A DNA stretch of 64,000 nt from Chitinophagaceae bacterium. GTDB taxonomy: Bacteria > Bacteroidota > Bacteroidia > Chitinophagales > Chitinophagaceae. The position numbers and the translations under genes are program-made. Of the stretch, positions 61,610 through 64,000 are shown piece after piece. The notes beneath the pieces are model-generated. The model had not been told where the DNA came from and searched no databases. It worked only from the letters and a program-made list of their open reading frames with translations. Numbering within the stretch: the first letter of the stretch is position 1; every line of letters starts with the position of its first letter. The stretch spans positions 62,001 through 126,000 of the forward strand of contig JADKAM010000003.1 in NCBI GenBank assembly GCA_016715365.1, written 5' to 3'.

Positions 61610-62407
61610 TTATAATCCTTTTAAGTTTTCTAATTTGGCTGCAAAGTAAGTGCTTTTGGCAGGATTGAGCAAACTTAATTTTTGGTACACTTCACTTGCT
61701 TTGGCCATTTTGCCCTGCCTGGCAAATACTTCGGCCATCGATTCGGTCAGTACTTCCGTCTCGGTATTGCTGTTTTCGGCCAGTAATTGAACGGTGGTAT
61801 CGGTTTTTACCGGGTTTTCGGCCTCATTTTCCACATGTACTTTTTTCATGGTTTTAAGCCATTCGGTAAAACTTTTTAGCTGTTTGCCCAGTTTATCGGC
61901 TGTTTGCACTTCTTCGGTTAATTTAATACCCTGCGATGCAAAATAATCAACCATGTGCATGGGTTCAAAAAGCATGGCTTCGGCAGCAAGATTTGATTTT
62001 TGCTCAGGCATTTTCAATTCAATATGCATGGGCTCAATTTCTTTTTCGGGCTGATGCGTATCGGGATCCGGAGCATCGGTATTATCGGGCAGGTCGTCCA
62101 CCACCACTATTTCAGTTTGCGGAATGATGGTTTCCGGTAGGTCAATTATTGGCATTTCAGCAATTGCTGCCATGCCTGTTTGCCTTATCTGAAAATTAAG
62201 CCAGTGCGGATTGTTGAAAAAGAGATTTGTTTTTACTGCCTGCTTTTCAAAGGCAGCACTATCATCTTTTACATTTTGCAGCAGAAAAAAATGAGCCGGC
62301 GAAAAATAAGGATGCCTGTCTGTGATTTCTTTTAAAAAATCAGCAGTACCGGTATCAGAAAAATTCCTGTTAAATAAAGATTCAAAGATTGCTGTGTTGT
62401 GCTGCAT
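61610..62407 (-). CDS. Conserved hypothetical protein with a TPR-like end
   Basis: A 265-residue soluble protein. The N-terminal 75 residues look helical (FNRNFSDTGTADFLKEITDRHPYFSPAHFFLLQNVK). A long acidic, Pro-rich linker follows (VVVDDLPDNTDAPDPDTHQPEKEIEP). The C-terminal half ends with a TPR-like helix pair (ESMAEVFARQGKMAKASEVYQKLSLLNPAKSTYFAAKLENL). Its position between lptE and secG is a repeated order in this phylum. The role is unknown. Confidence 0.75.
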   Translation of the reverse strand: MQHNTAIFESLFNRNFSDTGTADFLKEITDRHPYFSPAHFFLLQNVKDDSAAFEKQAVKTNLFFNNPHWLNFQIRQTGMAAIAEMPIIDLPETIIPQTEIVVVDDLPDNTDAPDPDTHQPEKEIEPMHIELKMPEQKSNLAAEAMLFEPMHMVDYFASQGIKLTEEVQTADKLGKQLKSFTEWLKTMKKVHVENEAENPVKTDTTVQLLAENSNTETEVLTESMAEVFARQGKMAKASEVYQKLSLLNPAKSTYFAAKLENLKGL

Positions 62408-62421
62408 GGTGCAAATCTACA

Positions 62422-63042
62422 TTACCAGTTAGAAAAAATCTTATTAAAAATTGCATCGGTTAAATTCTTTGCAATATCATCTCCTTTAGTTTGCTCAACC
62501 TGGCTCAGACTCAGGTTTGCATCAAAATCAACACTGTAAGTTACATCGGCTTCAAAACTCTTTTTTTCATCGAGTGTGTTTTTAAATACAAGATGAAACT
62601 CAGCAGTAAGCCTGTTTAAGCTGGTGTTGTTTCCGCTTATGCCGGTTGTGCTGGTATAATATCTCGATACAAAACCGCTGATATCATAATGAGCATCATC
62701 ATCGTTGCTTTGTCGAAGCCGGGTGGTACCAATTATTTTTTGCTTAAGCTTTTCGGTAAGCTGCGGGCTTAATTGCGGGTTCTTGTAATCGGCTTTATTC
62801 TCAAAATAATTTACACGAAAAGTTTTTACTTCTTCAGGAATAGGGGCCGTGTCTTTGAAACCGTATTTACAGGTAGCAAAGTTGCAGGTAGCAACTAACA
62901 GCAGGCAGATAGCAAGCAGCTTAAAACCGCTGATTGTAGATTGTCCGCAGGATCCTGTGGATAGATTGCCGATAGTAGATTGGCCTGCGCTCATAGCCAA
63001 CAGCTCATAGCTCACAGCTTTCTTTCTATTCTTCAATATCAT
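62422..63042 (-). CDS. lptE: LPS-assembly lipoprotein LptE-like
   Basis: A 206-residue protein. From about residue 41 it has an export signal (FKLLAICLLLVATC with a possible lipobox Cys) and then the LptE-like core (PEEVKTFRVNYFENKADYKNPQLSPQLTEKLKQKI, SLNRLTAEFHLVFKNT). LptE plugs the LptD barrel for LPS export. The first 40 residues (including GQSTIGNLSTGSCGQSTISG) look like translated repeat DNA. The ATG at 63042 overlaps the regulator's stop by 17 bp, which favours coupling, yet the real start could be later at a non-ATG codon. Confidence 0.75.
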   Translation of the reverse strand: MILKNRKKAVSYELLAMSAGQSTIGNLSTGSCGQSTISGFKLLAICLLLVATCNFATCKYGFKDTAPIPEEVKTFRVNYFENKADYKNPQLSPQLTEKLKQKIIGTTRLRQSNDDDAHYDISGFVSRYYTSTTGISGNNTSLNRLTAEFHLVFKNTLDEKKSFEADVTYSVDFDANLSLSQVEQTKGDDIAKNLTDAIFNKIFSNW

Positions 63043-64000
63043 ATTCTTTCAGTTTTCTGTATAAAGTTCTTTCGCTGATTCCCAGGTCAAGTGATGCATC
63101 TTTACGTTTGCCCTTATGTTTCTTTAATGCTTTGATGATGAGTTCTTTTTCTTTATCCATTATGCTTAAAGATTCCTCCACGTCTTCATGATGGTCGATC
63201 ATATCTGTATTATGCGGCAGAAAAACGGGTTTTGATGAAGCTGTATTTGATGGGTTGCCATTCAGCTCGGCAAATGACTGGTCATTAAACACCGGTGCAT
63301 GGCGGGCAATATCGGGATTTTGCAACAGGTCGAAGAACATTTTTTTCAGTTCGTTCACATCTTTCTTCATATCGAAGAAAAGCTTGTACAGGATATCCCG
63401 TTCATTGGCAAATTCACTCTGGCTTACCGATCCTGCACCACCGGCCAAAACCGGCAGGCGTGAATAATTATGTTCGGGTAAAAAACTCTTCATGGTAATT
63501 GCATTGATCGACTTATCCTGGCTCAGCACCGAAATCTGCTCTGCAATATTCTTCAATTCACGCACATTACCCGGCCAGGGGTAGTTAATTAACACATCTT
63601 TTGCCCCTTCATCCAGCTGCACAGGCGTGCCTTTGTAACGGTCGGCAAAATCAGTTACAAATTTGCGGAACAGTAAATAAATATCTTCCTTCCTGTCTCT
63701 TAATGCCGGAACCCTGATGGGCACCGTGTTTAAGCGATAGTACAGATCTTCCCTGAACTTGTTGGTTTGTGTATATTCGATCAGTTCTTTATTGGTTGCT
63801 GCAATTACCCGTACATCTGTTTTTTGTACTTTACTGCTGCCCACACGAATGTATTCGCCGGCTTCCAGCACCCGTAACAATCGTGCCTGTGTGCCTAAGG
63901 GCAATTCGCCAATTTCATCTAAAAAGATGGTACCGCCATTCACAGTTTCAAAATAACCTTTACGGCTGTCAACAGCACCGGTGAAAGATCCTTTCTCGTG
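63026..64000 (-). CDS. Sigma-54-dependent transcriptional activator, C-terminal part
   Basis: The open frame runs off the window edge, so the N-terminal receiver or sensor part and Walker A are missing. Visible parts are the L1 loop GSFTGA (usually GAFTGA), Walker B GGTIFLDEIGELP, KVQKTDVRVIAATN (sensor I region), the AAA+ lid, and a Fis-type helix-turn-helix at the end (IKALKKHKGKRKDASLDLGISERTLYRKLKEYDI). It remodels RNA polymerase with sigma-54 using ATP. It leads the lptE - unknown - secG unit. Confidence 0.93.
   Translation of the reverse strand, partial: HEKGSFTGAVDSRKGYFETVNGGTIFLDEIGELPLGTQARLLRVLEAGEYIRVGSSKVQKTDVRVIAATNKELIEYTQTNKFREDLYYRLNTVPIRVPALRDRKEDIYLLFRKFVTDFADRYKGTPVQLDEGAKDVLINYPWPGNVRELKNIAEQISVLSQDKSINAITMKSFLPEHNYSRLPVLAGGAGSVSQSEFANERDILYKLFFDMKKDVNELKKMFFDLLQNPDIARHAPVFNDQSFAELNGNPSNTASSKPVFLPHNTDMIDHHEDVEESLSIMDKEKELIIKALKKHKGKRKDASLDLGISERTLYRKLKEYDIEE

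Overview
The window looks like a chromosomal segment of a Bacteroidota member, most likely Chitinophagales/Chitinophagaceae. The support is indirect: AT-rich intergenic DNA, many lipoproteins, five large secreted proteins ending in a type IX secretion (T9SS) sorting domain, promoter-like TAnnTTTG motifs, GIN/DUF2807 proteins, and the order sigma-54 regulator - lptE - unknown - secG. No prophage, transposase or CRISPR array is seen. The mobility-like traces are a degenerate copy of a tRNA 3' end and several families of small intergenic repeats.

Layout. 1-9.4 kb: the end of a GH13 amylase, an HtrA-type protease, a LuxC-like acyl-CoA reductase divergent from a two-cluster ferredoxin, a small lipoprotein, the run ddl - PASTA - rhodanese, and a TonB-dependent receptor. 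The receptor follows a clear TPP riboswitch on the minus strand, so it is probably a thiamine-compound importer. 9.7-15 kb: two tandem GIN-domain proteins, an esterase-like lipoprotein, initiator tRNA-fMet with a degenerate 3'-end copy, the ribosome-assembly GTPases era and der, and a tiny lipoprotein. 15.3-37.5 kb: five co-directional genes for very large exported beta-helix or beta-strand repeat proteins. All share a C-terminal module of about 185 residues with the T9SS sorting signal, and terminators follow the first four. Genes 1 and 3 are interrupted by single-base frameshifts, two in gene 1 and one in gene 3.

37.5-45.2 kb, minus strand: a putative membrane anti-sigma protein and its ECF sigma factor, an exported helical protein next to a class I isoprenoid-synthase-like enzyme, a chain of three related lipoproteins - fluC - ppa - TauE/SafE transporter, and phoH. 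45.2-58.1 kb: an unknown helical protein, an EF-G paralogue lacking the catalytic His of its G domain, an L,D-transpeptidase-like lipoprotein, a linear-amide hydrolase, a serine beta-lactamase-like protein with a TPR-like tail, a psuK-psuG pseudouridine-degradation pair, a WG-repeat protein, dihydrolipoyl dehydrogenase, and a thioredoxin domain apparently joined to a degenerate M23-like domain. 58.3-64 kb, minus strand: a redoxin, a YihY/BrkB membrane protein, mltG, secG, an unknown protein, lptE, and a sigma-54 activator cut by the window edge, whose core loop reads GSFTGA.

Themes are cell-envelope work (ddl, PASTA, L,D-transpeptidase, mltG, lptE, secG, htrA, TonB receptor, T9SS cargo) and translation or ribosome assembly (era, der, initiator tRNA, EF-G paralogue). 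The strongest items for follow-up are the riboswitch-controlled receptor, the frameshifted and mosaic T9SS cargo array, the EF-G paralogue, the thioredoxin/M23-like fusion, and the isoprenoid-synthase-like locus. All functional calls come from reading motifs by eye; no database search was run.
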